Shown: positions 1 through 5,085, counted from the stretch's first letter. The stretch: DNA of 5,085 bases from Planococcaceae bacterium UBA3378 (GCA_002359075.1 DEQA01000309.1:1-5085), one strand, 5' to 3'. Notes: generated by a model not told the origin, from the sequence alone. Program-made: numbers and translations.

Positions 1-855
1 GAGTTTGATGAGAAAGGCGAAACAGATTTTGACTATACGCTGGAAGGCTACTGCCGCTTTCGTGTCAATGCCTATCATCAGCGCAATGCCGGTGCGATTG
101 CTGCCCGGCTTATATCAAGCAGCATACCAACAATTGAATCATTGAATATGCCGAATGTGCTCTATGAATTAGCCGAAAAACCGCAGGGACTCATTTTAGT
201 AACCGGTCCTACCGGTTCGGGAAAATCAACGACTCTTGCTGCAATGATTAACTATATTAATGAAAATAAAGCAAAGCATATTATTACGCTCGAAGATCCG
301 ATTGAATATGTGCACCAGCATAAAAAGTCGATGATCAATCAGCGCGAAGTCGGAACAGATACGGCTAGCTTTGCAAACGGACTGCGGGCATCCCTCCGCC
401 AGGACCCGGATATTATTCTTGTCGGGGAAATGCGGGATCTGGAGACAATTTCGACTGCCATTACCGCAGCGGAAACGGGGCATTTAGTATTTGCCACCCT
501 TCATACATCGAGCGCGCCGACAACAATCGACCGCATTATCGACGTGTTCCCGCCCTATCAGCAGGGGCAAATCCGGATTCAGCTGGCAAACGTCCTGCAG
601 GGAATTATTTCCCAGCGTCTGTTTGTCAAAAAAGACGGCAAAGGAAGGGTGGCAGCCACAGAAATACTTGTTGGAGTGCCGGCTGTAACAAACCTGATCC
701 GAAATGAGAAGGTTCACCAAATTCCAAGTGTGATGCAGACAAGCCGGGCACTCGGCATGCATACGCTTGAAACCAGCATCCAACAATTAATTTCCGAAGG
801 CCAGATTTCGCTTGAAGAAGCACGTCCGTATTTGAATGCAGGTGAGTACCATTGA
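1..855 (+). CDS. pilT: Type IV pilus retraction ATPase PilT (5' partial)
   Basis: PilT is a cytoplasmic hexameric secretion ATPase that powers pilus disassembly and twitching motility. The frame is open from base 1 with no start codon, so 284 residues are visible. The first ones (FDEKGETDFDYTL, then RFRVNAYHQR) match PilT's N-terminal PAS-like domain from about residue 65, so roughly 65 residues are missing. Numbered from base 1, Walker A GPTGSGKS is at codons 69-76, the Asp box LEDPIEYVH at 97-105, Walker B with GEMRD at about 137-146 and the His box HLVFATLHT at 161-169. GEMRD, the C-terminal AVTNLIRN (the AIRNLIRE position, about 228-235) and the absence of PilB's cysteine cluster favour PilT over PilB. 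The TTG at 142 is internal, because homology runs continuously upstream of it. The stop overlaps the pilC start. The T-for-R and N-for-E changes in the AIRNLIRE-like motif are unusual. Identification is secure. Confidence 0.96.
   Translation, partial: EFDEKGETDFDYTLEGYCRFRVNAYHQRNAGAIAARLISSSIPTIESLNMPNVLYELAEKPQGLILVTGPTGSGKSTTLAAMINYINENKAKHIITLEDPIEYVHQHKKSMINQREVGTDTASFANGLRASLRQDPDIILVGEMRDLETISTAITAAETGHLVFATLHTSSAPTTIDRIIDVFPPYQQGQIRIQLANVLQGIISQRLFVKKDGKGRVAATEILVGVPAVTNLIRNEKVHQIPSVMQTSRALGMHTLETSIQQLISEGQISLEEARPYLNAGEYH
840..846 (+). promoter_or_regulatory. Ribosome binding site of pilC
   Basis: AGGTGAG lies inside the last codons of pilT, five bases before the TTG at 852. It supports TTG as the pilC start. 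It is a weaker SD than those of the pilin, pilM and pilN, so translation of pilC probably depends partly on ribosomes finishing pilT. Confidence 0.6.
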
Positions 856-2057
856 CCGTTTATAAATATAGAGGCCGTTCAAAAAGCGGTGCATTAAAGA
901 AAGGGATTATCCAGGCTACAAACAGAAATATCGCGATCGACCAGCTGCGCGATCAGGGGATCAACCCCCGTGAAGTAGAGGAATCAAAAAATATATGGCA
1001 TAAAGATCTGCATATCGACCGCACCGTTAAAAATCAGGATTTTGTTATTTACTGCCGCCAGTTTGCGACACTCATCCGTGCCGGCATTTCAATTGTAGAG
1101 GCAACGAATATCCTTGCCCGACAGTCGACAAGCAAGCCGCTGAAAAAAGCGCTGGAAGAAGTGGAAGGAGACGTAAGAAAAGGGATGGCTTTCTCCCAGG
1201 CGATCGCCAAGCATCCGAAAGTGTTTCCCGATTTATTTATCAATATGATGCGCTCCGGTGAGGCAACAGGAAATATCGATGAGACGCTCGAACGCCTTGC
1301 GAATACATTCGAAAAGCAGTTCCGGGTGAAAAAGAAGGTGCAGTCGACACTGACATATCCGGCGGTACTGCTGCTGATTACGGTGGGTGTCGTGTTCTTT
1401 CTATTGATTTATATTGTGCCAACCTTTGTTCAGACGTTTGATGAGATGGGGGCGGAGCTGCCGCTGATTACCGTCATTACGGTAAAAATCAGTGATTGGC
1501 TTGTAAACTTTTGGTGGTTGCTGCTTCTCGTTATGTTAGGGGCCGTAATAGGATTCCACTGGCTTTATAAGAATAACAAACGATTTTATTATATGGTCCA
1601 TTATGCCATGCTGCGCATGCCGGTATTTGGCCCGCTGCTGCAGAAAACAGCTATTTCAAGGCTGACACGTACATTGTCTTCGTTGTTCAGCAGTGCCGTG
1701 CCGATTTTACAGGCGATGACCATTTCCGAACGGGTCAGCGGTAACCCGATTATTAGTGAAGTGATGATGGAAGCGAGAGAAAGTCTTGAAAGGGGAAGCA
1801 CGTTGACGGAGCCGCTGCAAAAAAGCTGGCTGTTCCCGCCATTAGTCACAAGCATGACGCAGATTGGGGAATCGACAGGATCGCTTGACTATATGCTTGA
1901 GAAAATTGCCGATTTCTATGAAGAAGAAGTCGACCGTGCCGTCGATACACTGAAATCGCTTATTGAACCGATGATGATTTTATTTTTAGCGGTCATTGTT
2001 GGGGTGATCGTAGCTGCGATCATGCTGCCGATGTTCAGTCTTTATGAGCAGATGTAA
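852..2057 (+). CDS. pilC: Type IV pilus inner-membrane platform protein PilC
   Basis: PilC is a polytopic membrane protein of the GspF/PilC (T2SF) family. It links the cytoplasmic ATPases to the growing pilus base. At 401 residues it has the usual family length. Two T2SF repeats are visible. The first has QFATLIRAGISIVEATNILA at about 70-89 and SGEATGNIDETLE at 135-147. The second has TLSSLFSSAVPILQAM at 274-289 and IGESTGSLDYMLE at 338-350. Predicted membrane helices are at about 169-193, 216-239 and 372-396, ending in the typical IEPMMILFLAVIVG...MLPMF segment. The start is TTG, sharing TTGA with the pilT stop. The next in-frame ATG is far inside the first domain (residue 112), so TTG is the only sensible start. 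A 135-base gap separates it from the pilin. No missing motif or frameshift is seen. Confidence 0.96.
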   Translation: MTVYKYRGRSKSGALKKGIIQATNRNIAIDQLRDQGINPREVEESKNIWHKDLHIDRTVKNQDFVIYCRQFATLIRAGISIVEATNILARQSTSKPLKKALEEVEGDVRKGMAFSQAIAKHPKVFPDLFINMMRSGEATGNIDETLERLANTFEKQFRVKKKVQSTLTYPAVLLLITVGVVFFLLIYIVPTFVQTFDEMGAELPLITVITVKISDWLVNFWWLLLLVMLGAVIGFHWLYKNNKRFYYMVHYAMLRMPVFGPLLQKTAISRLTRTLSSLFSSAVPILQAMTISERVSGNPIISEVMMEARESLERGSTLTEPLQKSWLFPPLVTSMTQIGESTGSLDYMLEKIADFYEEEVDRAVDTLKSLIEPMMILFLAVIVGVIVAAIMLPMFSLYEQM

Positions 2058-2087
2058 AAAACATCCCGCTGTTTATGTGAATGCGGA

Positions 2088-2100
2088 TCGTTATAAAGAA
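2088..2100 (+). repeat. Copy 1 of a 13-base near-repeat flanking the pilin gene
   Basis: TCGTTATAAAGAA here and TCGCTATAAAGAA at 2690-2702 differ at one base. The copies lie in the two gaps on either side of the pilin, and each is followed at some distance by an AGGAGGC SD-like motif (2124-2130 and 2713-2719). The match could be chance in AT-rich spacer, a shared leader element, or the trace of a duplication around the pilin. Confidence 0.4.
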
Positions 2101-2172
2101 TGGGATCCATCGGGCGTTTTGTAAGGAGGCATCAAAGAGCTTGGCGTCCGTACAAAATAAATAACAACCACC

Positions 2173-2184
2173 AGAAAGGAGATG
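2173..2184 (+). promoter_or_regulatory. Near-perfect Shine-Dalgarno site of the pilin gene
   Basis: AGAAAGGAGATG matches the Bacillus-type anti-SD complement AGAAAGGAGGTG at 11 of 12 positions. It lies just upstream of the ATG at 2193, with 11 bases between the GGAG core and the start. It sets the pilin start at 2193 rather than the in-frame ATG at 2100, which has no SD. Such a strong site fits a highly translated structural subunit. Confidence 0.85.
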
Positions 2185-2192
2185 CAGTAAAA

Positions 2193-2630
2193 ATGCTACA
2201 GCAAATGAAGAAACGTATGAAGGACGAAAAAGGGTTAACGTTGATTGAATTATTAGCAGTTATTGTCATCCTGGCGATTATCGCCGCTATTGCCATCCCG
2301 GCGATTGGGAATATTATTGAGAATTCGCGGGTGAAAGCAGCGAAGGCCGATGCAGTAAATATTTTAAATGCCGCTAATATGTACTTTACGGATGAAGGGG
2401 CGGGAAAAACAACTGCTAATAGAACGGATCTTGAGGATTATGTAGACAATTGGGGCACTTTTGAAAAGGAAAAGGAGGCTGTTAAAGTAGAAAATACATC
2501 TCCACTTACACTAACCGGTAAAGCTACTTTATCTAGCGGAGAAACAATAACTTTTAATGGTGCTAGTATTCAAGTTATTAATGATGCAGATGTAGAACCA
2601 GGTGATACAATACCAACGTCTCAACCGTAA
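2193..2630 (+). CDS. pilA: Type IV prepilin, probable major pilin
   Basis: This 145-residue protein is a class III-signal prepilin. A short basic leader (residues 1-14, ending KDEKG) precedes the cleavage site, with Gly14 at -1 and Leu15 at +1. Then comes LTLIELLAVIVILAIIAAIA, with the conserved Glu at +5 (residue 19). The hydrophobic helix runs to about residue 42, followed by the amphipathic half of the alpha1 helix (ENSRVKAAKADAVNILNAANMYF). Cleavage gives a mature pilin of about 131 residues. The globular domain has no cysteine, so there is no disulfide-bounded D-loop as in many Gram-negative pilins. The tail (DVEPGDTIPTSQP) looks flexible. Its place between pilC and pilM and its strong SD suggest the major pilin; a minor pilin cannot be excluded. 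Codon use shifts sharply: G/C-ending codons are 34 of 70 in residues 1-70 but 12 of 75 in residues 71-145. Confidence 0.9.
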   Translation: MLQQMKKRMKDEKGLTLIELLAVIVILAIIAAIAIPAIGNIIENSRVKAAKADAVNILNAANMYFTDEGAGKTTANRTDLEDYVDNWGTFEKEKEAVKVENTSPLTLTGKATLSSGETITFNGASIQVINDADVEPGDTIPTSQP

Positions 2631-2632
2631 GT

Positions 2633-2688
2633 TTATCCACTCACAGAACACCTAACTACAGTTAGGTGTTCCATTGAGTGACTGATAA
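2633..2688 (+). terminator. Large intercistronic hairpin between pilin and pilM
   Basis: The RNA can form a 56-base stem-loop. The core is an 11-bp perfect stem, GAACACCTAAC (2646-2656) with GTTAGGTGTTC (2661-2671), around a TACA loop. It is extended by CACTCA (2638-2643) with TGAGTG (2675-2680) across a 2/3-base internal loop, and by TTATC (2633-2637) with GATAA (2684-2688) across a 3-base bulge, 22 bp in all. No T-run follows, so it is a poor intrinsic terminator. It more likely attenuates read-through or protects the 3' end of a processed pilin mRNA, so that pilin exceeds the assembly proteins. That role is inferred; the pairing is read directly. The terminator type is the nearest available label. 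Confidence 0.65.
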
Positions 2689-2689
2689 T

Positions 2690-2702
2690 TCGCTATAAAG
2701 AA
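2690..2702 (+). repeat. Copy 2 of a 13-base near-repeat flanking the pilin gene
   Basis: TCGCTATAAAGAA matches 12 of 13 bases at 2088-2100. It lies between the intercistronic hairpin and the pilM SD. The TATAAA it contains resembles a -10 box, but the nearest -35-like TTGAGT (2674-2679) is only 14 bases away and lies within the hairpin stem, so it is not called as a promoter. Confidence 0.4.
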
Positions 2703-2711
2703 AATGCGAGA

Positions 2712-2718
2712 TAGGAGG
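2712..2718 (+). promoter_or_regulatory. Ribosome binding site deciding the pilM start
   Basis: TAGGAGG lies six bases before the ATG at 2725. The in-frame ATG at 2704 would add seven residues (MRDRRPY), but it has no SD and the true SD would fall inside its coding sequence. The 2725 start is therefore preferred. Confidence 0.8.
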
Positions 2719-2724
2719 CCATAT

Positions 2725-3720
2725 ATGTTCAGCATATTCACTAGCAAGAAGAATGCCCATATCAGCCTGGAGCTGCATGATTATGTGCTTCGTGCGCTTG
2801 TAGCAAAAAGCGCAGACCTCGGACAGGCGCAATGCTTTGATGTTCCGTTGCCGGGAGGGCTTGTGCAGGAGGGCATGATACTCGATGAAATGGGGCTGTT
2901 TGAAATTGTAAAGGCACATATAGATCATTGGCATGCGAAGCGGCAGAATGTACGGTTTTTCGTACCGGATACGTCTGTTTTGCTAAAGAGTATTGAGCAC
3001 CCGGAAGACCTCAAGGATCAGAAGGAGCTGCTCGGCTATGTTCAGCTGGAAGTAGGCCATTCCATCCACCTTCCGTTCGATGATCCCCTTATGGATGTGG
3101 TAGATAAAGATCCGGATGATGGGCAAGCCGTCATTTTCGCGGCACCATCAGAAGAAGTGAAGAAATTTATGGATATTTTATCGGACAACCATTTAAAGCC
3201 AAAGGTGGCGGACATTCGGGCACTTGCCAATCTGCGTCTTTTGGATTCCTTGGAACTTCTCAGTAACAACAGGACATACCTTATTGCCGATTGGTCGATC
3301 AATACGTTATCCATTTGCATCTATTCATATGGGGACGTGGAATTCCTGAGGTTCCAAACAATTGATACGGATCTTGATGAGTGGCGGGTTGAGAAGAAGG
3401 GAGAGGATGAGTATGATGTGTCTTTCCATTATGAGGGGGATCCGCAAAATTATCAAAATACGGTAATGGATCAAATTCTGGAGCTTGACCGGATGATGAA
3501 TTTCTTCAAGTTTTCATTACATAAAGGAGAGAAGGCGGTGGATGACATAATTGTATTAGGTGATAATCCTCTGCTTGCAACTATTCCAGCATTTTTAGCG
3601 GAGAATTTTGAAAATCCGATTATTGAAGTAAACGACGAACTCATCGGGAAAAAGTATCCTGGTTTTAAAGCCAAGCACGCCTCGTTAATCGGACTTGCCC
3701 TCAAGGAGGATACGATATGA
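2725..3720 (+). CDS. pilM: Type IV pilus assembly protein PilM (actin-like fold)
   Basis: PilM is a cytoplasmic actin/FtsA-like protein that binds the N-terminal tail of PilN and couples the ATPase/platform to the PilN-PilO complex. The 331-residue product has no signal peptide or membrane helix. PilM-family landmarks are VPLPGGLVQEGMILD (40-54), FFVPDTSVLLKSIEHPEDL (78-96, the 'PD..v..k.v..P' segment) and IHLPFDDPLMDVV (114-126). All three nucleotide-site motifs look degraded. The N-terminal 'GIDIG' position reads ISLELHDYVLRAL (13-25), the second phosphate motif reads IADWSINT (187-194) where D-I-G is usual, and the late GG motif reads VLGDNP (277-282). ATP binding is therefore doubtful. 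An acidic, charged stretch lies at about 214-242. Its stop overlaps the pilN start, and INLLP at the PilN N-terminus supports the pairing. Assignment rests on these landmarks and on order. Confidence 0.88.
   Translation: MFSIFTSKKNAHISLELHDYVLRALVAKSADLGQAQCFDVPLPGGLVQEGMILDEMGLFEIVKAHIDHWHAKRQNVRFFVPDTSVLLKSIEHPEDLKDQKELLGYVQLEVGHSIHLPFDDPLMDVVDKDPDDGQAVIFAAPSEEVKKFMDILSDNHLKPKVADIRALANLRLLDSLELLSNNRTYLIADWSINTLSICIYSYGDVEFLRFQTIDTDLDEWRVEKKGEDEYDVSFHYEGDPQNYQNTVMDQILELDRMMNFFKFSLHKGEKAVDDIIVLGDNPLLATIPAFLAENFENPIIEVNDELIGKKYPGFKAKHASLIGLALKEDTI
3703..3709 (+). promoter_or_regulatory. Ribosome binding site of pilN
   Basis: AAGGAGG lies within the end of pilM, seven bases before the pilN ATG at 3717. 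The start and the pilM stop share ATGA, so translational coupling is expected. Confidence 0.85.
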
Positions 3721-4307
3721 TTCCGGATATTAACCTATTGCCGAATACGGGGCGCGACAACGAGCAATCGAGGATACGTTATATTCTTTTTGGGATAATA
3801 GCTCTCCTTTTGCTTGCGGTACTGTCCTGGCTGTATTTTTCCGCAAGAGCAGATATAGTGAGCCTCACAAACCGCGAGCAAATCCTTTTGGCAGAACATG
3901 ACGCTGCACAAAAAGAATTGGAAGAGCTGCAAGGCGCCGAACAGGGTTCGATTGAGGAGTCTTTAACCTTTATCGAGCAAATATCATATCCAGTGACACC
4001 GCTGATGGGGGAGATACAAGCTTTATTGCCGGAGAATACATACCTGCGCAGCTTTTCATTTGACCAAACTGCCGTTCATTTTACGATTGATTTTGAGATA
4101 TTAAATGCTGTTTCAACTTTTATAGAGCGCCTCGAACAAAGCCCTTACTTTCTCGATATACAAGTAGGAGAGATTACGAACTTTGATATTGGACCATCAA
4201 CGGAGCAGACCGATACGGAGGAAAGATTTAGCGAACTGCCGCGGTATACGGTAGAGATGTCAGTGCGTATTGACCCGGTCTACGCCGCTGCGGGAGGTGG
4301 GGTGTAA
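3717..4307 (+). CDS. pilN: Type IV pilus assembly protein PilN
   Basis: PilN is a bitopic membrane protein that joins PilM in the cytoplasm to PilO outside the membrane. The 196-residue product opens with MIPDINLLP, containing the conserved INLLP PilM-binding motif at residues 5-9. A membrane helix follows at about 22-41 (YILFGIIALLLLAVLSWLYF). Next comes a Glu/Gln-rich coiled-coil segment at about 44-88, then the ferredoxin-like extracytoplasmic domain at about 90-190. A short polar, acidic stretch (PSTEQTDTEE, about 165-174) interrupts the last domain. Length fits the family. ATG overlaps the pilM stop, and the stop shares its final A with the pilO ATG, so pilM, pilN and pilO should be made in a coupled way. 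Confidence 0.93.
   Translation: MIPDINLLPNTGRDNEQSRIRYILFGIIALLLLAVLSWLYFSARADIVSLTNREQILLAEHDAAQKELEELQGAEQGSIEESLTFIEQISYPVTPLMGEIQALLPENTYLRSFSFDQTAVHFTIDFEILNAVSTFIERLEQSPYFLDIQVGEITNFDIGPSTEQTDTEERFSELPRYTVEMSVRIDPVYAAAGGGV
4293..4299 (+). promoter_or_regulatory. Ribosome binding site of pilO
   Basis: GGAGGTG lies in the last codons of pilN, seven bases before the pilO ATG at 4307. The TAATG junction and this site support re-initiation by ribosomes finishing pilN. Confidence 0.8.
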
Positions 4308-5032
4308 TGCAGCTTTCAGGTGGCAAAAATACAGGACCTCTCCTTATTACAGCACTACTGCTGGCCCTTTTATTTGCGGTGTATTACTATATGGTCCTGC
4401 CAAAGCAGGAGGAGGCAGCAGAAAAACAAAATATCGTTACTCAGTTAACGAGCGAAACGGCCACAATGAAAGAGCAAATTGCGTTGATTAAAGAAAATCA
4501 AAACGGCGAGGTGGACAGCAGTCTCATCATACGCCAAAAGCTTCCTGACAATCGGGAAATCGATCGGCTCCTTCTATCACTTGAGGAGGCTGAATACGTT
4601 GCCGGTTCACGTATCGTTACGATTACCTTTAATAATTACGATAATCTTGTCTCGGAATCCGGACTTATTAATCCGAATGCGCCGACTGAAGATGAGCAGG
4701 CAGTCGGCTCACCGGAAGAGAATGACAGTGAGAGCACAACAGAAAATAATGAAACAAACGAGGAGGCAAACCAACAGGAGGAGATTCCTGTTTCTACGAT
4801 GTCAGTGGAAGCACTGCCGGCAAATTTAAAACTTATTACATTGCAAATAGATATTGAATCACCGGATGATGAGCAGCTGCAGCAATTTATCAAGGAAATC
4901 GAACAGATGGAACGCGTCATGCATATTGATGCGATCGAATATGCCCTACCTGGGGAGGAGGATGCACTGACCGAAGAGGGGACATCGATTGTGACTGCCA
5001 GTATTCAGATAACGACATTCTATTTTGAATAA
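4307..5032 (+). CDS. pilO: Type IV pilus assembly protein PilO with acidic linker
   Basis: PilO is a bitopic membrane protein that heterodimerises with PilN and helps align the assembly machine. The 241-residue product has a short cytoplasmic tail, a membrane helix at about 11-31 (PLLITALLLALLFAVYYYMV), a coiled-coil segment at about 33-64, and an extracytoplasmic part ending in a ferredoxin-like domain (about 168-241, LKLITLQIDIESPDDEQLQQFI onward). Sequence identity is weak in this family, so the call rests on architecture and on its place directly after pilN. A low-complexity linker at about 122-160 splits the extracytoplasmic region. Residues 127-159 contain 13 Asp/Glu, and no Lys or Arg occurs between Arg102 and Lys175. 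PilO proteins are usually near 200 residues, so this insert explains most of the extra length. No pilP follows. Confidence 0.88.
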   Translation: MQLSGGKNTGPLLITALLLALLFAVYYYMVLPKQEEAAEKQNIVTQLTSETATMKEQIALIKENQNGEVDSSLIIRQKLPDNREIDRLLLSLEEAEYVAGSRIVTITFNNYDNLVSESGLINPNAPTEDEQAVGSPEENDSESTTENNETNEEANQQEEIPVSTMSVEALPANLKLITLQIDIESPDDEQLQQFIKEIEQMERVMHIDAIEYALPGEEDALTEEGTSIVTASIQITTFYFE

Positions 5033-5037
5033 GAGGA
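5032..5037 (+). promoter_or_regulatory. Ribosome binding site of the next gene (pilD)
   Basis: AGAGGA, beginning on the last base of the pilO stop, lies six bases before the ATG at 5044. The same site would be too close to the alternative ATG at 5039, so 5044 is favoured. Confidence 0.55.
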
Positions 5038-5043
5038 AATGAT

Positions 5044-5085
5044 ATGGAAATTATCTATAGTGTATGTATTGCTTTATTTGGTCTT
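5044..5085 (+). CDS. pilD: Probable prepilin peptidase PilD (3' partial, first 14 codons)
   Basis: Only MEIIYSVCIALFGL is visible before the window ends. It is a hydrophobic N-terminus that resembles the start of A24-family prepilin peptidases, where a similar first helix leads into a GSF.NV motif. That motif would lie just beyond the window, so the assignment is an inference from this short stretch and from position after pilO. The enzyme would sit in the membrane, cleave the prepilin after Gly14 and N-methylate the new terminus. The gene starts 11 bases after the pilO stop with a modest SD. The overlapping alternative frame from ATG 5039 (MIWKLSIVYVLLYLV) is also hydrophobic and cannot be strictly excluded. 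Confidence 0.55.
   Translation, partial: MEIIYSVCIALFGL

Larger units (their letters stand above)
2058..2192 (+). other. pilC-pilin intergenic leader
   Basis: This 135-base gap is one of only two sizeable gaps in an otherwise overlapping operon. It holds no gene of normal size and no hairpin followed by a T-run. A TATAAA at 2092-2097 has no acceptable -35 box about 17 bases upstream (the bases there read CTGTTT or similar), so I do not call a promoter. A strong SD-like TAAGGAGG at 2122-2129 is followed, 11 bases later, by a seven-codon TTG reading frame (2141-2164). The pilin's own SD follows at 2173-2184. The gap could carry pilin-specific control such as a leader or an RNA-processing site, but this is inference. 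Confidence 0.5.

Noticed and set aside
142..855. A complete short ATPase starting at TTG 142.
   Set aside because: The reading frame and PilT homology continue upstream to base 1, so this is an internal codon of a longer gene.
2068..2110. Small inverted repeats in the pilC-pilin gap (CCGC/GCGG and GGATC/GATCC).
   Set aside because: The stems are only 4-5 bp with loops of 11 or more bases and no T-run, so they are not credible terminators.
2100..2192. In-frame upstream extension of the pilin from ATG 2100, adding 31 residues.
   Set aside because: There is no SD before 2100, while a near-perfect SD precedes ATG 2193. The 2193 start gives a normal short basic prepilin leader of 14 residues.
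2674..2699. Promoter for pilM built from TTGAGT and TATAAA.
   Set aside because: The spacing is only 14 bases, and the -35-like half lies in the hairpin stem. GATAAT at 2684-2689 also has no matching -35.
2704..2724. Earlier pilM start at ATG 2704.
   Set aside because: It lacks an SD, and the strong TAGGAGG site lies between it and ATG 2725.
226..4920. Several minus-strand and alternate-frame open frames of 64-100 codons across pilT, pilC, pilM and pilO.
   Set aside because: They lie wholly or mostly within well-supported genes, have no recognisable motifs, and look like shadows of the coding strand. The 2662-2934 minus-strand frame spans the hairpin and the pilM start and shows no protein-like features.
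4799..5032. Internal start at ATG 4799 giving a separate PilO C-terminal domain.
   Set aside because: The nearest SD-like site (4776-4783) is about 15 bases away, too far for efficient use, and the codon is an ordinary in-frame Met of pilO.

Overview
The window is one strand of a type IV pilus (T4P) operon. All genes are on the + strand and none belongs to another pathway. In order they are pilT (5' end outside the window), pilC, a prepilin/major-pilin gene, pilM, pilN, pilO, and the first 14 codons of a probable prepilin peptidase (pilD). PilT, PilM, PilN and PilO are absent from comG-type competence pseudopilus operons, so this locus should make a retractable T4P rather than only a competence pseudopilus.

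The likely host is a Gram-positive Bacillota, most plausibly in Bacillales (Bacillaceae/Planococcaceae-like). Most starts carry strong AAAGGAGG-type Shine-Dalgarno (SD) sites, pilC uses TTG, base composition is moderate, and no pilP or pilQ follows pilO. A diderm would normally have pilP/pilQ there for the outer-membrane channel. The species cannot be named from the sequence alone.

Layout: bases 1-855 hold the retraction ATPase PilT, with roughly 65 N-terminal residues missing. Bases 852-2057 hold the platform protein PilC, which overlaps pilT by four bases. A 135-base gap (2058-2192) leads to the pilin (2193-2630). A 94-base gap (2631-2724) with a large, near-symmetric hairpin separates the pilin from pilM (2725-3720). 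pilN (3717-4307) and pilO (4307-5032) follow with overlapping stop/start codons, and pilD begins at 5044.

Function: PilD would cleave the prepilin after Gly14 and methylate the new N-terminus. PilM (cytoplasmic), PilN and PilO (each with one membrane anchor) form the alignment/assembly subcomplex. PilC is the inner-membrane platform on which pilins are extruded, and PilT powers filament disassembly. The extension ATPase PilB is not in the window and probably lies upstream.

I see no wholly new system. The points most worth a second look cluster around the pilin: a sharp fall in G/C-ending codons in its C-terminal half, a long hairpin without a U-tract just after it, and a 13-base near-repeat in both flanking gaps. 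PilM also has degenerate nucleotide-binding motifs, and PilO has a basic-residue-free acidic linker.
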